NCBI GenBank assembly: GCA_036488085.1 | Contig: DASXHZ010000061.1 | Coordinates: forward strand, 18,343 to 82,342 | Direction: 5' to 3' | DNA length: 64,000 nucleotides | Source of the DNA: DASXHZ01 sp036488085 | Lineage (GTDB): Bacteria > Acidobacteriota > Thermoanaerobaculia > Gp7-AA8 | Shown here: piece by piece, positions 1-11,890 of the stretch | Layout: each line of letters begins with the position of its first letter | Position numbering within the stretch: the stretch's first letter is position 1 | Notes under the pieces: model-generated | What the model was told of the DNA's origin: nothing | The model's input: only the letters and a program-made list of their open reading frames with translations | The model's database searches: none | Program-made: the position numbers and the translations under genes

Positions 1-360
1 TTCGAGCGAGTTGATGGCGGCGATCAGTTTCTGCTTGTGGGCGGCGCCGAAGTTGGTGATCTCATCAATCAGATGCAGCGGTCCGGCGATGAAGCCGAAG
101 TTCTTGTATTCGCCCTTCGGGTCGAGCTTGGCGCTGAGGTGGGTGACGCAGTTTCCGAGCGGCTCGCCCTTCCGGAAAAAGTGGTAGAGGTCGCGCTCGA
201 TCGGCGTGTCGATGGCGTTTCGAATCGCCGAAGTCCCCGTGTCGAGGTCGACCAGGATGGTCGATTTTCCGTGGCGCGCGAGCGCCAGGGAGAAGTTGAT
301 GGCGAACGTCGTCTTGCCGACGCCGCCCTTCCCCGACGAGATCGGAATGATGCGTTTCAT
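1..360 (-). CDS. MinD/ParA-family ATPase, 3' end cut by window edge
   Basis: The first 120 residues are visible, read leftward from the ATG at 360. They open with a deviant Walker A P-loop, SSGKGGVGKTT, at residues 8-18, followed by a helix and ILVDLDTGT (A' motif), which is the hallmark of MinD/ParA/FlhG P-loop ATPases. These dimerise on ATP and position division, flagellar or DNA cargo at the membrane or nucleoid. The downstream part is outside the window, so the subfamily cannot be set. It is divergent from the Crp-type gene, with a 47-bp gap that must hold both promoters. The frame is open to base 1. Confidence 0.85.
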   Translation of the reverse strand, partial: MKRIIPISSGKGGVGKTTFAINFSLALARHGKSTILVDLDTGTSAIRNAIDTPIERDLYHFFRKGEPLGNCVTHLSAKLDPKGEYKNFGFIAGPLHLIDEITNFGAAHKQKLIAAINSLE

Positions 361-407
361 GGGCACGGGTACGCGATCGAGTCTAGCATCCGCTAGAATC
401 GCGTCGA

Positions 408-1088
408 GTGCAGACGGCCCTCTTCCGGAAATTCGTGCTGTTCCAGGAGCTCGACGACCGCGAGCTGGCGTCGATCGCCGCAGTTGCGAAAACGCGGCGC
501 TACGCCAAGGACGACGTGATCTTTCACGCCGACGAGAGCGGCGACGTCTTCTGTCTCATCCGCGAAGGACAGGTGAAGGTGACGATGATCTCGCCGGAAG
601 GGAAAGAGATCATCCTCTCGATGCTCGGCCCGGACGACTTCTTCGGCGAGATGGCGCTGCTCGACGACGAGCCGCGATCGGCGACGGTCATCGCGACCGA
701 GACGCTCGAGGTCGTGACGATCTGGCGGAGCGACTTCCTGCAGATCCTCAGCGAGAACTTCTCGATCACGAGGAAGGTCCTCGCCGAGCTGTCGCGCCGG
801 CTCCGTCATGCCTCGAACCGGATCGAGTCGCTCGCCACGATGGACGTCTACGGCCGTCTCGCGCGCTTCTTTCTGGACCTCGCCGCGCGCAGCGGCAAGC
901 CGCTCGACAACGGCTACGTCGCGGTGTCGCGGCCGACGCATCAGGCGATCGCGAACACGATCGGGACGTCGCGCGAGACGGTCTCGCGGCTCATCCACGA
1001 CCTGATGCGGCAGAACCTGCTCTTGTCCGAGGGGAAGACGATCTATTTGAGGCAGACGGCGCTCGATCAGTTCAGGGCCGAGTTGTGA
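408..1088 (+). CDS. Crp/Fnr-family transcriptional regulator
   Basis: This 226-residue protein has the two-domain Crp/Fnr layout. The N-terminal cyclic-nucleotide-binding beta-roll includes the phosphate-binding cassette FFGEMALLDDEPRSATV (about residues 79-95). A dimerisation helix follows, then a C-terminal winged helix with recognition segment IANTIGTSRETVSRLI (about 175-190). The cassette keeps the Glu and Arg-Ser that contact cAMP in Crp, so nucleotide binding is possible. No Fnr-type cysteine cluster is visible. The GTG start overlaps nothing upstream. The stop overlaps the next gene by GTGA, so the regulator and the phosphatidyltransferase are probably translationally coupled. Confidence 0.9.
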   Translation: MQTALFRKFVLFQELDDRELASIAAVAKTRRYAKDDVIFHADESGDVFCLIREGQVKVTMISPEGKEIILSMLGPDDFFGEMALLDDEPRSATVIATETLEVVTIWRSDFLQILSENFSITRKVLAELSRRLRHASNRIESLATMDVYGRLARFFLDLAARSGKPLDNGYVAVSRPTHQAIANTIGTSRETVSRLIHDLMRQNLLLSEGKTIYLRQTALDQFRAEL

Positions 1089-1651
1089 TCACGGTCCCGA
1101 ATGCACTGACGCTCTTCCGCCTCATCCTCGTTCCCTTCTTCCTGGTCGCGTCGATGCGGACGATGTGGACGCTGGCGCTGGCGTTGTTCGTGACGGCGGC
1201 GATCACCGACATCCTGGACGGCATGATCGCGCGGCGGTTCAACCAGCGCTCGCGGATCGGCGCGATCCTCGACCCGGCGGCCGACAAAACGATGATGGTG
1301 TGCGGCTACATCTTCTACACCTTCACCGACAAACTGCCGTTGGTCGCGCTGCCGGAGTGGCTGACGTTCGTCGTCTTCGTGCGCGATTTTCTGATCATCC
1401 TCTTCGCGTATCTGCTGTACACGCGCGTGAACGTGAAGCGGTTCCCGCCGTCGTGGGCGGGGAAGGCGTCGACGGTCCTTCAGGCCGGGACGCTGGCGAC
1501 GTTGATCGCCGTGAATGCGTTCCTTCCGCGCCTTCTGCCGTTCGCCGAAATCCTGTTTCGGGTGGCGTTGCTGGTGACGCTGTACTCGTCGTGGGACTAC
1601 ATCCGGCGGGGCCGTCAGCTCCTCGAAGACGGCCTCTCGCGCGCTGCTTGA
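1085..1651 (+). CDS. pgsA: CDP-alcohol phosphatidyltransferase (PgsA-like)
   Basis: This 188-residue integral membrane enzyme transfers a phosphatidyl group from CDP-diacylglycerol to an alcohol, most likely glycerol-3-phosphate in phosphatidylglycerol synthesis. The full CDP-alcohol phosphotransferase motif is present: D42, D45-G46, A49-R50, G59, D63 and D67. The remaining sequence forms five or six hydrophobic segments. The start is a GTG at 1085 that overlaps the stop of the regulator gene by 4 nt. The same frame is open far upstream, but that extension is antisense-like and arginine-rich and I reject it. The exact acceptor (glycerol-P or another alcohol) is inferred. Confidence 0.85.
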   Translation: MITVPNALTLFRLILVPFFLVASMRTMWTLALALFVTAAITDILDGMIARRFNQRSRIGAILDPAADKTMMVCGYIFYTFTDKLPLVALPEWLTFVVFVRDFLIILFAYLLYTRVNVKRFPPSWAGKASTVLQAGTLATLIAVNAFLPRLLPFAEILFRVALLVTLYSSWDYIRRGRQLLEDGLSRAA

Positions 1652-1704
1652 CATGCCGCGTCGTGCGAAATACCGTGCGCGCTCGATTCGTTGCGCAAGG
1701 TTCT

Positions 1705-1780
1705 GCCTCCGTAGCTCAATTGGTAGAGCAGTGGACTCTTAATCCATTGGTTCCAGGTTCAAGTCCTGGCGGGGGCACCA
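1705..1780 (+). tRNA. tRNA-Lys (anticodon CUU)
   Basis: The 76-nt sequence folds into a full cloverleaf. The acceptor stem is GCCTCCG/CGGGGGC with one G-T wobble, the D-stem is GCTC/GAGC, and the anticodon stem GTGGA/TCCAT encloses loop CTCTTAA. The T-arm is CCAGG-TTCAAGT-CCTGG. The anticodon CTT reads AAG lysine codons. The 3' CCA is encoded. Confidence 0.95.
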
Positions 1781-1790
1781 ATTCCTCGGC

Positions 1791-1876
1791 GCGAAAGTGG
1801 CGGAATTGGCAGACGCGCTGGACTTAGGATCCAGTGGCCCAAAGCCGTGCGGGTTCGAGTCCCGCCTTTCGCACCA
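1791..1876 (+). tRNA. tRNA-Leu (anticodon UAG)
   Basis: This 86-nt class II tRNA has acceptor stem GCGAAAG/CTTTCGC, anticodon stem CTGGA/TCCAG around loop CTTAGGA (anticodon TAG, reading CTA and possibly other CTN codons) and the long variable arm typical of tRNA-Leu. The CCA is encoded. It lies 10 nt after tRNA-Lys and 24 nt before tig, so the three may share a transcript. No integrase or attachment-site duplication is seen next to it. Confidence 0.95.
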
Positions 1877-1900
1877 AATCCCGCACCAGTCAGGAACGAG

Positions 1901-3169
1901 ATGCTGCTGAATTTCACCGATCTTTCTCCCGTCAAGAAGTCCGTCGAAGTCGAGATCCCCGCCGAGCTCATCGCGCGCGAGTCGGAGCGCGTGACGAATG
2001 AGTTCGGACGCTCCGCGAAGATCCCCGGCTTTCGTCCCGGCAAGGTACCGGCGAGCGTGGTGCGGAATCGGTACGCCAAGGAGATCCAGGAAGAGGTGAT
2101 GAGCCGCCTTCTCCCCTTGACGTTCCGCGATGCGATCGCGGAGCGCGGCGTCGAGCCGGTCGGCGATCCGCAGCTCGAGCACGTCGACGCCTTCATCGAC
2201 GGGGCGCCGATCAAGTACAAGGCCGAATTCGAGGTCAAGCCGCAGATCGAGCTGCACGAGTATCGCGGCATCGAAGTCGACGATCCGAAGATCGAGGTCA
2301 CCGAGACCGACGTCGAGGCGATGATCGAGCGGCTGCGCGACCAGGCGAGCGCCTATCGACCGGTGGAAGACCGCGGCCTCGAGGAAGGCGACATCGCCGT
2401 CATCGAGATCGCGTCGACGCCCGAGGGCGACGAGACCAAGACCGACACCGGTCACTTCAAGGTCGGCGAAGAGACGCCTCTGCCGGAGCTTCATGACGCC
2501 TTGCGCGGCAGGATGCCGGGCGATACGGCGTCGTTCGACAAGCCGTACGGCGAAGACGCCCAGCAGGAAGCGTGGCGCGGCAAGAACGTGCATCACGACG
2601 TCACGCTGAAAGAGATCCGCGTCCAGGAGAAGCCTGAGGTCAACGACGAGTTCGCGAAGGCGGTCGGCGAGTGGGAAAGTGTGGATGCGATGCGCGAGGC
2701 GATCCGCGCCGACATCCGCCGGCATCGCGAGCTCGAGGCGCTACGCCTCAAGCGGACGCAGGTCGGCGACGCGCTGCTGGGAGTCCACAGCTTCGACGTG
2801 CCGGAGACGCTGGTGGAGGAAGAGCTCGGACGCTCGATGAACAACTACGCGCGCTTTCTCGCGTCGCAGGGCGTCGACCTCCAGAAAGCGGAGCTCGACT
2901 GGCGCAAGCTCGGCGAGGACTTCCGTCCGGATGCCGTCAAGCGCGTCCAGCGCAGCCTGATCCTCGAGGAGATCGCGAAGAAAGAGAGCCTCGAGGTCGG
3001 CGACGTCGAGGTGGACGCCGAAATCCGCCGTGCCGCGAACGCGGCGGAGCGCGACTTCGCCGAGGTCAAGCACCGGATGAAGCACGACGGCGGATACGAG
3101 TCGCTGCGCGCCAGCCTGGCGCAGGAGAAGGCGCTCGATCTCGTCCTCCGAGAGTCGCGGGCCCGGTAG
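1901..3169 (+). CDS. tig: Trigger factor, ribosome-associated chaperone and prolyl isomerase
   Basis: This 422-residue protein binds ribosomes near the exit tunnel and protects nascent chains. The N-terminal ribosome-binding domain carries the signature region FGRSAKIPGFRPGKVP (about residues 31-46). A PPIase-like middle domain (about 150-240; GDIAVIEI to VTLKEI) and a long helical C-terminal substrate cradle follow. Length matches the family (about 430). The ATG at 1901 sits behind AGGAACGAG; the frame is also open upstream into tRNA-Leu, which is not coding. The order tig-clpP-clpX-lon is the classic proteostasis block. Confidence 0.95.
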   Translation: MLLNFTDLSPVKKSVEVEIPAELIARESERVTNEFGRSAKIPGFRPGKVPASVVRNRYAKEIQEEVMSRLLPLTFRDAIAERGVEPVGDPQLEHVDAFIDGAPIKYKAEFEVKPQIELHEYRGIEVDDPKIEVTETDVEAMIERLRDQASAYRPVEDRGLEEGDIAVIEIASTPEGDETKTDTGHFKVGEETPLPELHDALRGRMPGDTASFDKPYGEDAQQEAWRGKNVHHDVTLKEIRVQEKPEVNDEFAKAVGEWESVDAMREAIRADIRRHRELEALRLKRTQVGDALLGVHSFDVPETLVEEELGRSMNNYARFLASQGVDLQKAELDWRKLGEDFRPDAVKRVQRSLILEEIAKKESLEVGDVEVDAEIRRAANAAERDFAEVKHRMKHDGGYESLRASLAQEKALDLVLRESRAR

Positions 3170-3241
3170 CGCGGGACTCTACTTTCGGGCAGCAGACGAG
3201 CGGGGTGCTCGCGTCATAGACTCCAGTCCAAGGAGAACGAA

Positions 3242-3829
3242 ATGGTCCTCATCCCGATGGTGGTCGAGCAGACGTCGCGCGGCGAGCGCGCCTACGACAT
3301 CTACTCCCGCCTTCTCAAAGACAACGTCATCTTTCTCGGCCAGGCGATCGACGACAACGTCGCGAACCTGGTGATCGCGCAGATGCTCTTCCTCGAGGCC
3401 GAGAACCCCGAGAAGGACATCTTCCTCTACATCAACTCCCCCGGCGGCTCCGTCAGCTCCGGCTTCGCTATATACGACACGATGCAGTACGTGAAGCCCG
3501 ACGTGGCGACGATGTGCATCGGTCAGGCGGCGTCGTTCGCGGCCGTGTTGCTCGCGGGAGGGACGAAGGGGAAGCGCTACGCCCTTCCGAATTCGCGTGT
3601 TCTGCTCCACCAGCCCTGGCTCCAGGGCCTCGGCGGGCAGGCTTCGGACATCGACATTCACGCGAAGGACATCCTCCGTATGAAGCGGCGCATCAACGAG
3701 ATACTCGCCGATCATACGGGACAGAGCATCGAGAAGATCGAGCGTGACACCGATCGCGACTACATACTCGCGGCTCCCGAGGCGAAAGAGTACGGGGTGG
3801 TCGACCAGGTGATCGCGAAGCGCGAGTGA
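3242..3829 (+). CDS. clpP: ATP-dependent Clp protease proteolytic subunit ClpP
   Basis: This 195-residue serine peptidase assembles as a double heptamer and degrades substrates fed by ClpX. The catalytic Ser98 lies in GQAASFAAV, His123 in VLLHQPWLQG, and the triad Asp lies in the ERDTDRD segment (residues 167-173). The oxyanion loop NSPGGSV (65-71) is intact. The residue after Ser98 is Phe where Met is usual (AASM). The ATG at 3242 has a strong AAGGAG site 6 nt upstream. clpX follows after a 100-bp gap containing a small hairpin. Confidence 0.97.
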   Translation: MVLIPMVVEQTSRGERAYDIYSRLLKDNVIFLGQAIDDNVANLVIAQMLFLEAENPEKDIFLYINSPGGSVSSGFAIYDTMQYVKPDVATMCIGQAASFAAVLLAGGTKGKRYALPNSRVLLHQPWLQGLGGQASDIDIHAKDILRMKRRINEILADHTGQSIEKIERDTDRDYILAAPEAKEYGVVDQVIAKRE

Positions 3830-3881
3830 CGGCGCTCCGGCTGGAATGCGCCTTTCGCCCCGTCAGTTGACTTCACCGCGC

Positions 3882-3900
3882 CTCAGATCAACAATCTGAG
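3882..3900. repeat. Small hairpin between clpP and clpX
   Basis: CTCAGAT and ATCTGAG form a perfect 7-bp stem with loop CAACA. No T-run follows, so it is not a canonical terminator. It could stabilise mRNA ends or tune clpX relative to clpP, but no function is shown. Confidence 0.4.
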
Positions 3901-3929
3901 CGACCTCACGAAAAAGGACCAACTCGGAA

Positions 3930-5180
<1,251 letters not shown>

Positions 5181-5205
5181 AGAGGCGTTTCCTCTCGCTG
5201 TTCGA

Positions 5206-5231
5206 TTAGGGCCGCTTGCAAGCGGCCCTAA
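5206..5231. repeat. 26-bp perfect palindrome after clpX
   Basis: TTAGGGCCGCTTG followed by its exact complement lies 25 bp downstream of the clpX stop and 51 bp before lon. It can form a 12-13 bp hairpin or cruciform. No T-run follows, so it is either a weak terminator or processing site or a dispersed palindromic repeat. Similar GC-rich palindromes occur at other gene ends in the window (7688, 24411, 28299, 38462). Confidence 0.6.
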
Positions 5232-5282
5232 ACTTATGGGGGATTCAACGGGCGGTCCGGCGCGTTACAACAGAAAACCAAT

Positions 5283-7670
<2,388 letters not shown>

Positions 7671-7687
7671 TCCGAAGTGATTTGACC

Positions 7688-7713
7688 GTGGGGCGGGCTG
7701 AGGCCCGCCCTAC
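7688..7713. repeat. GC-rich hairpin between lon and engB
   Basis: GTGGGGCGGGC and GCCCGCCCTAC pair around a TGAG loop 17 bp after the lon stop. The stem is very stable and no T-run follows. It may terminate lon or belong to a dispersed palindrome family like those at other gene ends here. Confidence 0.55.
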
Positions 7714-7812
7714 GGTTTGACACGTCGCCAGAATTTCCCCAGAATCTTCATCGTTCATCACGACAACCTCGAGTAGTACCTCCAGCTTCGCCTCATCGCG
7801 ACAGCGAAACCC

Positions 7813-8394
7813 TTGGACATCAAAACAGTCGAATTTGCACGGGCGGCGTATCAGCCCGGCGATTTTCCGCGAGACCAGCGCCCGCAATTCGCATTTGCCG
7901 GCCGCTCGAACGTCGGCAAATCGTCACTGATCAACGCTGTCTTGAAACGAAAAGCAATTGCCCGCGTGAGTCAGACGCCCGGGAAGACTCAAGCGGTCCA
8001 GTTCTATCTCGTCAACGATCGTTTTTATCTCGTAGACCTTCCGGGTTACGGATACGCAAAAGTTCCACAGAGCGTGAAGCGTACGTGGGGCGCACTCGTT
8101 CATGGCTACGTCGAATCGAGTGACGCGCTCCGTTTGATCTTTCTATTGCTGGACGTGCGGCGGATACCGAGTGACGAGGACCTGCAGATGCATGAGTGGT
8201 CGCAGGGCGCGGGTATCGACGAACGGCTCCTGCTCACCAAGAGCGACAAGTTGTCCAACGCCGGCATCGTCAAACAGAAACAGGCGATCGCCGCCGCTCT
8301 CGAAGTCGATCAGGAGTTCCTGATCGCGACGTCGGCGGAAACGAAACGAGGCATCGAAGAGGCGCGGCGCGAGATCGCAACGCGCTTGTTGTAA
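7813..8394 (+). CDS. engB: Ribosome biogenesis GTP-binding protein EngB/YsxC
   Basis: This 193-residue TRAFAC-class GTPase acts in 50S subunit maturation. G1 is AGRSNVGKSS (about residues 29-38), the G2 region is TPGKTQ, G3 is DLPGYGYA, G4 is TKSD and G5 is SAETKRG. The FxGRSNVGKSSLIN signature and the length are typical of the YihA/EngB family. The start is a TTG at 7813; no in-frame ATG gives a complete N-terminus. rho follows 14 nt after the stop. Confidence 0.93.
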   Translation: MDIKTVEFARAAYQPGDFPRDQRPQFAFAGRSNVGKSSLINAVLKRKAIARVSQTPGKTQAVQFYLVNDRFYLVDLPGYGYAKVPQSVKRTWGALVHGYVESSDALRLIFLLLDVRRIPSDEDLQMHEWSQGAGIDERLLLTKSDKLSNAGIVKQKQAIAAALEVDQEFLIATSAETKRGIEEARREIATRLL

Positions 8395-8408
8395 CGAGGA
8401 CCATACAA

Positions 8409-9998
8409 ATGGCACAGCACGAGACCGATAACGAGAGCAGCACCGCCGTCGCGGAACCCGAGGTTCTGGCCGCGGAAAAGCCGGAGAAGCCGAAGCGCGC
8501 GCCCCGCAAGAAAGCGGAGCCGAAGGTCGAGGCAGCTCCCGCTGCCGAACCCGGGGCGGAAGTGGCCGCGGAAGCAGCCGAGGCGACTGCCACTGAGCCG
8601 GTTTCTGCGGAGCCCCTGGTCGTCAATGGAAATGTCGGCGGCAACGCCAGCGGCAACGTCGGTGGCAACGGAAACGGCAACGCGAACGGCCGCTACAAAC
8701 AGCAGGTCGCGTCCTCGCCGTCGTCTCTCACGACTTCGGCGGCTGAAACGGTCGACATCCGCGTGCTGAAGGAGATGAAGCTTCCCGACCTCACGAAGAT
8801 GGCGAAAGAGCACGGGATCGAGAACGCGACGGGCATGCGCAAGCAGGACCTGATCTTCTCGATCCTGCAGGCGCAGACCGAGAAGTCGGGCCTGATCTTC
8901 TCCGAGGGCGTCCTCGAGTGCCTGCCGGACGGCTTCGGATTCCTGCGTGCCCCCGAGTACAACTACCTGCCGGGTCCCGACGACATCTACGTCTCGCCGT
9001 CACAGATCCGGCGCTTCGACCTCCACACCGGCGACACGGTCTCCGGCCAGGTGCGTCCTCCGAAAGAGGGCGAGCGGTACTTCGCGCTCATCAAAGTCGA
9101 AGCTGTCAACTTCGAGCATCCCGACGTCGCGCGCGAGAAGGTCCTCTTCGACAACCTGACGCCGCTTTATCCCGAGAATCGCATCAAGCTCGAGACCCCG
9201 GCGAACATGTCGTCGCGCGTTCTCGATCTCATTTCGCCGGTCGGCAAGGGCCAGCGCGGCCTCATCGTCGCGCCGCCGCGTACTGGCAAGACGATGATCC
9301 TGCAGGCGATCGCGAACTCGATCACGTCGAACCATCCGGAGGTCACGCTCATCGTCCTCCTCATCGACGAGCGGCCGGAAGAAGTCACCGACATGCAGCG
9401 CAGCGTGAAGGGCGAGGTCATCTCGTCGACGTTCGACGAGCCGGCGTCGCGCCACGTGCAGGTCGCCGAGATGGTCATCGAGAAGGCGAAGCGCCTCGTC
9501 GAGCACAAGCGCGACGTCGTGATCCTGCTCGACTCGATCACGCGCCTCGCCCGCGCCTACAACACCGTTGTTCCGCCGTCGGGCAAGGTGCTCTCGGGCG
9601 GCGTCGACTCCAACGCGCTGCAGCGGCCGAAGCGCTTCTTCGGCTCGGCGCGTAACGTCGAGGAGGGCGGCTCGCTCACGATCATCGCAACGGCGCTGAT
9701 CGACACCGGCTCGCGCATGGACGACGTCATCTTCGAGGAGTTCAAAGGTACTGGTAACCTCGAGGTGCACCTCGACCGCAAGCTCTCCGACAAACGCGTC
9801 TTCCCGGCCATCGACATCAACAAGTCAGGCACGCGCAAAGAGGAGCTGCTCCTCGAGCGCAACGAGCTCAATCGCATCTGGGTTCTCCGCAAAGTCTTCT
9901 CGCCGCTGTCGACCGTCGAGTCGATGGAGCTCCTCATCGAGAAGCTCGACAAGACCCGCACGAACGCGGAGTTCCTCAACGCCATGTCGAGTATGTGA
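8409..9998 (+). CDS. rho: Transcription termination factor Rho with disordered N-terminal extension
   Basis: This 529-residue protein is a hexameric RNA helicase that terminates transcription. Residues 1-115 are low complexity: an Ala/Glu/Lys/Pro-rich stretch, then an Asn/Gly-rich segment (about 72-96). The Rho N-terminal helical domain (LPDLTKMAKEHGIENATGMRKQ) and a cold-shock RNA-binding fold follow. The ATPase core has Walker A PRTGKT (about 291-296) and LLDSITRLARAYN. E. coli Rho has 419 residues, so about 110 extra residues sit at the N-terminus. The ATG at 8409 is the first plausible start in this frame after engB. Confidence 0.95.
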   Translation: MAQHETDNESSTAVAEPEVLAAEKPEKPKRAPRKKAEPKVEAAPAAEPGAEVAAEAAEATATEPVSAEPLVVNGNVGGNASGNVGGNGNGNANGRYKQQVASSPSSLTTSAAETVDIRVLKEMKLPDLTKMAKEHGIENATGMRKQDLIFSILQAQTEKSGLIFSEGVLECLPDGFGFLRAPEYNYLPGPDDIYVSPSQIRRFDLHTGDTVSGQVRPPKEGERYFALIKVEAVNFEHPDVAREKVLFDNLTPLYPENRIKLETPANMSSRVLDLISPVGKGQRGLIVAPPRTGKTMILQAIANSITSNHPEVTLIVLLIDERPEEVTDMQRSVKGEVISSTFDEPASRHVQVAEMVIEKAKRLVEHKRDVVILLDSITRLARAYNTVVPPSGKVLSGGVDSNALQRPKRFFGSARNVEEGGSLTIIATALIDTGSRMDDVIFEEFKGTGNLEVHLDRKLSDKRVFPAIDINKSGTRKEELLLERNELNRIWVLRKVFSPLSTVESMELLIEKLDKTRTNAEFLNAMSSM

Positions 9999-10003
9999 CG
10001 CGG

Positions 10004-10074
10004 CGAGCTCCAAGCTCCAAGCTCTAAGCAGTGAGGGGGCGGGCTGCGAGCTTACAGCTGCGAGCTTAGAGCTG
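10004..10074. repeat. Heptamer array, inverted arms, between rho and asparagine synthetase
   Basis: The left arm has four 7-bp units in register: CGAGCTC, CAAGCTC, CAAGCTC, TAAGCAG. After a 15-bp spacer the right arm has CGAGCTT, ACAGCTG, CGAGCTT, AGAGCTG, ending directly at the next ATG. The arms are roughly reverse complementary (CAAGCTCTAAG against CGAGCTTAGAGCTG). This shares the 7-bp period with the arrays at 11891, 27009, 51503, 55471 and 59572. Confidence 0.75.
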
Positions 10075-11877
10075 ATGTGCGGCATCAACCTCATTTATGC
10101 GTTTCGTGAGTCGGCTCCTTCCGTCGATCGGGAGGAGCTGCGGCGCACGCGCGATGCGATGCGTTTTCGCGGTCCGGACGACTGCGGCGAGTGGCATTCG
10201 CCTGACGGCCGCCTCTCCCTCGGCCACCGCCGCCTCTCCATCATCGACGTCTCCGAGCACGGCCACCAGCCGATGCTCAGCGCCGACGGTCGTTACGCGA
10301 TCGTCTTCAATGGCGAGATCTACAACTACAAAGAGCTGCGCGCGGACCTCGAACGCGCCGGGCTGACGTTCCATACGCATTCCGACACCGAGGTCCTTCT
10401 CGCGATGTTTGCACGCGAGCGCGAGGCGATGCTGATGAAGCTTCGCGGCATGTTCGCATTGGCGATTTGGGACTCGCGCGAGCGTTCGTTGTTTCTCGCG
10501 CGCGACCCGTACGGAATCAAGCCGCTGTACTACGCGATCGAGAACGGCGTCCTCCGCGTTGCCTCGCAGGTGAAAGCGCTGCTCGCGGGCGGCGGCGTCT
10601 CGCGCGAAGTCGATCCGGCCGGCATCGTCGGGTTCCTCGTCCGCGGCACCGTTCCGCAGCCGTTCACGACGCACACGGCAATCCGCGCGCTGCAGCCGGG
10701 ACATCACGCCACGATCACTTCGGCCGGCGACATGACGATTCATCGCTACTTCTCGCTGGCCGAGGTTTACAAGAGCGGCGTCGAGCGCGCGCACGAGGTG
10801 CCGCATACCGAGTGGCATGACCTCGTCACGGCGGCGATCCAGGACTCGGTCCGCCACCACCTCGTCGCTGACGTTCCCCTCGGCGCGTTTCTATCGGCGG
10901 GCAAGGACTCAACCACAGTTGTCGCACTAGCGTGCGAAGCTGGATACCACGAGTTGACCGGCGTCACGATCCGAACGCAGGAATTCGCCGGCAGCGAACA
11001 GGACGAAGCGCCGCTCGCGACGGTGCTCGCGCGCCACTACGGCTTCAATCACATCATCCGCACCGTCACGCGCGAGGAGTTTCACGCCGACTTACCGCGC
11101 ATCCTCGCCGCGATGGATCAGCCGACCATCGACGGCTGGAACTCGTACTACGTTTCGAAGGCGGCCGGCGAGCTCGGGATGAAGGTGATGCTCAGCGGTA
11201 CGGGCGGCGATGAACTGTTCGGCGGCTACACGACGTTCCGCAAAATCCCGCGCTTCGTGAAGACGCTCCGGGGCGCGGCGCGGGTCCCCGGCCTGGCGCG
11301 CGGGTTCCGGCACTTGTACAACACCGTTCGGCCGCGCAAGTCGAGCCCCAAGTCGGGGTCGTCGCTGATCTATGCAGGCGACTATGGAGGCGCGTATCTG
11401 CTCAAGCGCGGCCTGTTCATGCCGGAGGAGCTGCCCGGAGTTCTGCCGCGCGAGCTCGTGCAAGAGGGGTTGAAGCGCCTCGAGCTCCGCGAGCGAATGG
11501 CCGCCGCGATCACGCCCGATCCCGGCAATCCGTTCGCGCGCGTGGCCGCTCTGGAGTCGACGTACTTCCTCGGCGACCAGCTCCTGCGCGACATCGACTG
11601 GACCAGCATGTCGCACTCGGTCGAGGTCCGCGTACCTCTCGTCGACGCGCACCTCCTGATGAAGATCGCCCCGGTGATCGTCGCCGCCCACGACTACGAG
11701 AAGAAGCTTCTCACCGCTTCGCCGGCCGCACCGCTGCCGCGCGAGATCCTTCACCGGCCGAAAACCGGCTTTCTGCTCCCGATTCGCGAGTGGATCCGCC
11801 CCGAGGCGGGGTCGCCGCACACGTTCGGCATGCGGTCGCTCGCGTTGATGCTCACGGAATCGCTTTTGGCAACCTGA
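10075..11877 (+). CDS. asnB: Asparagine synthetase (glutamine-hydrolysing), AsnB family
   Basis: This 600-residue protein has an N-terminal class II glutamine amidotransferase domain and a C-terminal synthetase domain. Met-Cys exposes the nucleophile Cys2 after Met removal; RFRGPDD and LGHRRLSIID are family signatures. The synthetase domain forms beta-aspartyl-AMP. Its PP-loop reads LSAGKDST (about residues 273-280), where SGGxDS is usual, so the second position is Ala. Another ATP-site motif, LSGTGGDELFGGY, is intact. It may serve asparagine supply or, as for many AsnB paralogues, amidation of a cell-surface or secondary metabolite. The context does not decide. Confidence 0.88.
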   Translation: MCGINLIYAFRESAPSVDREELRRTRDAMRFRGPDDCGEWHSPDGRLSLGHRRLSIIDVSEHGHQPMLSADGRYAIVFNGEIYNYKELRADLERAGLTFHTHSDTEVLLAMFAREREAMLMKLRGMFALAIWDSRERSLFLARDPYGIKPLYYAIENGVLRVASQVKALLAGGGVSREVDPAGIVGFLVRGTVPQPFTTHTAIRALQPGHHATITSAGDMTIHRYFSLAEVYKSGVERAHEVPHTEWHDLVTAAIQDSVRHHLVADVPLGAFLSAGKDSTTVVALACEAGYHELTGVTIRTQEFAGSEQDEAPLATVLARHYGFNHIIRTVTREEFHADLPRILAAMDQPTIDGWNSYYVSKAAGELGMKVMLSGTGGDELFGGYTTFRKIPRFVKTLRGAARVPGLARGFRHLYNTVRPRKSSPKSGSSLIYAGDYGGAYLLKRGLFMPEELPGVLPRELVQEGLKRLELRERMAAAITPDPGNPFARVAALESTYFLGDQLLRDIDWTSMSHSVEVRVPLVDAHLLMKIAPVIVAAHDYEKKLLTASPAAPLPREILHRPKTGFLLPIREWIRPEAGSPHTFGMRSLALMLTESLLAT

Positions 11878-11890
11878 CCGTTAGAAAGAC

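Noticed and set aside
1705..1876. Integration site at the tRNA genes
   Set aside because: No integrase, no duplicated tRNA 3' end and only housekeeping genes on both sides.
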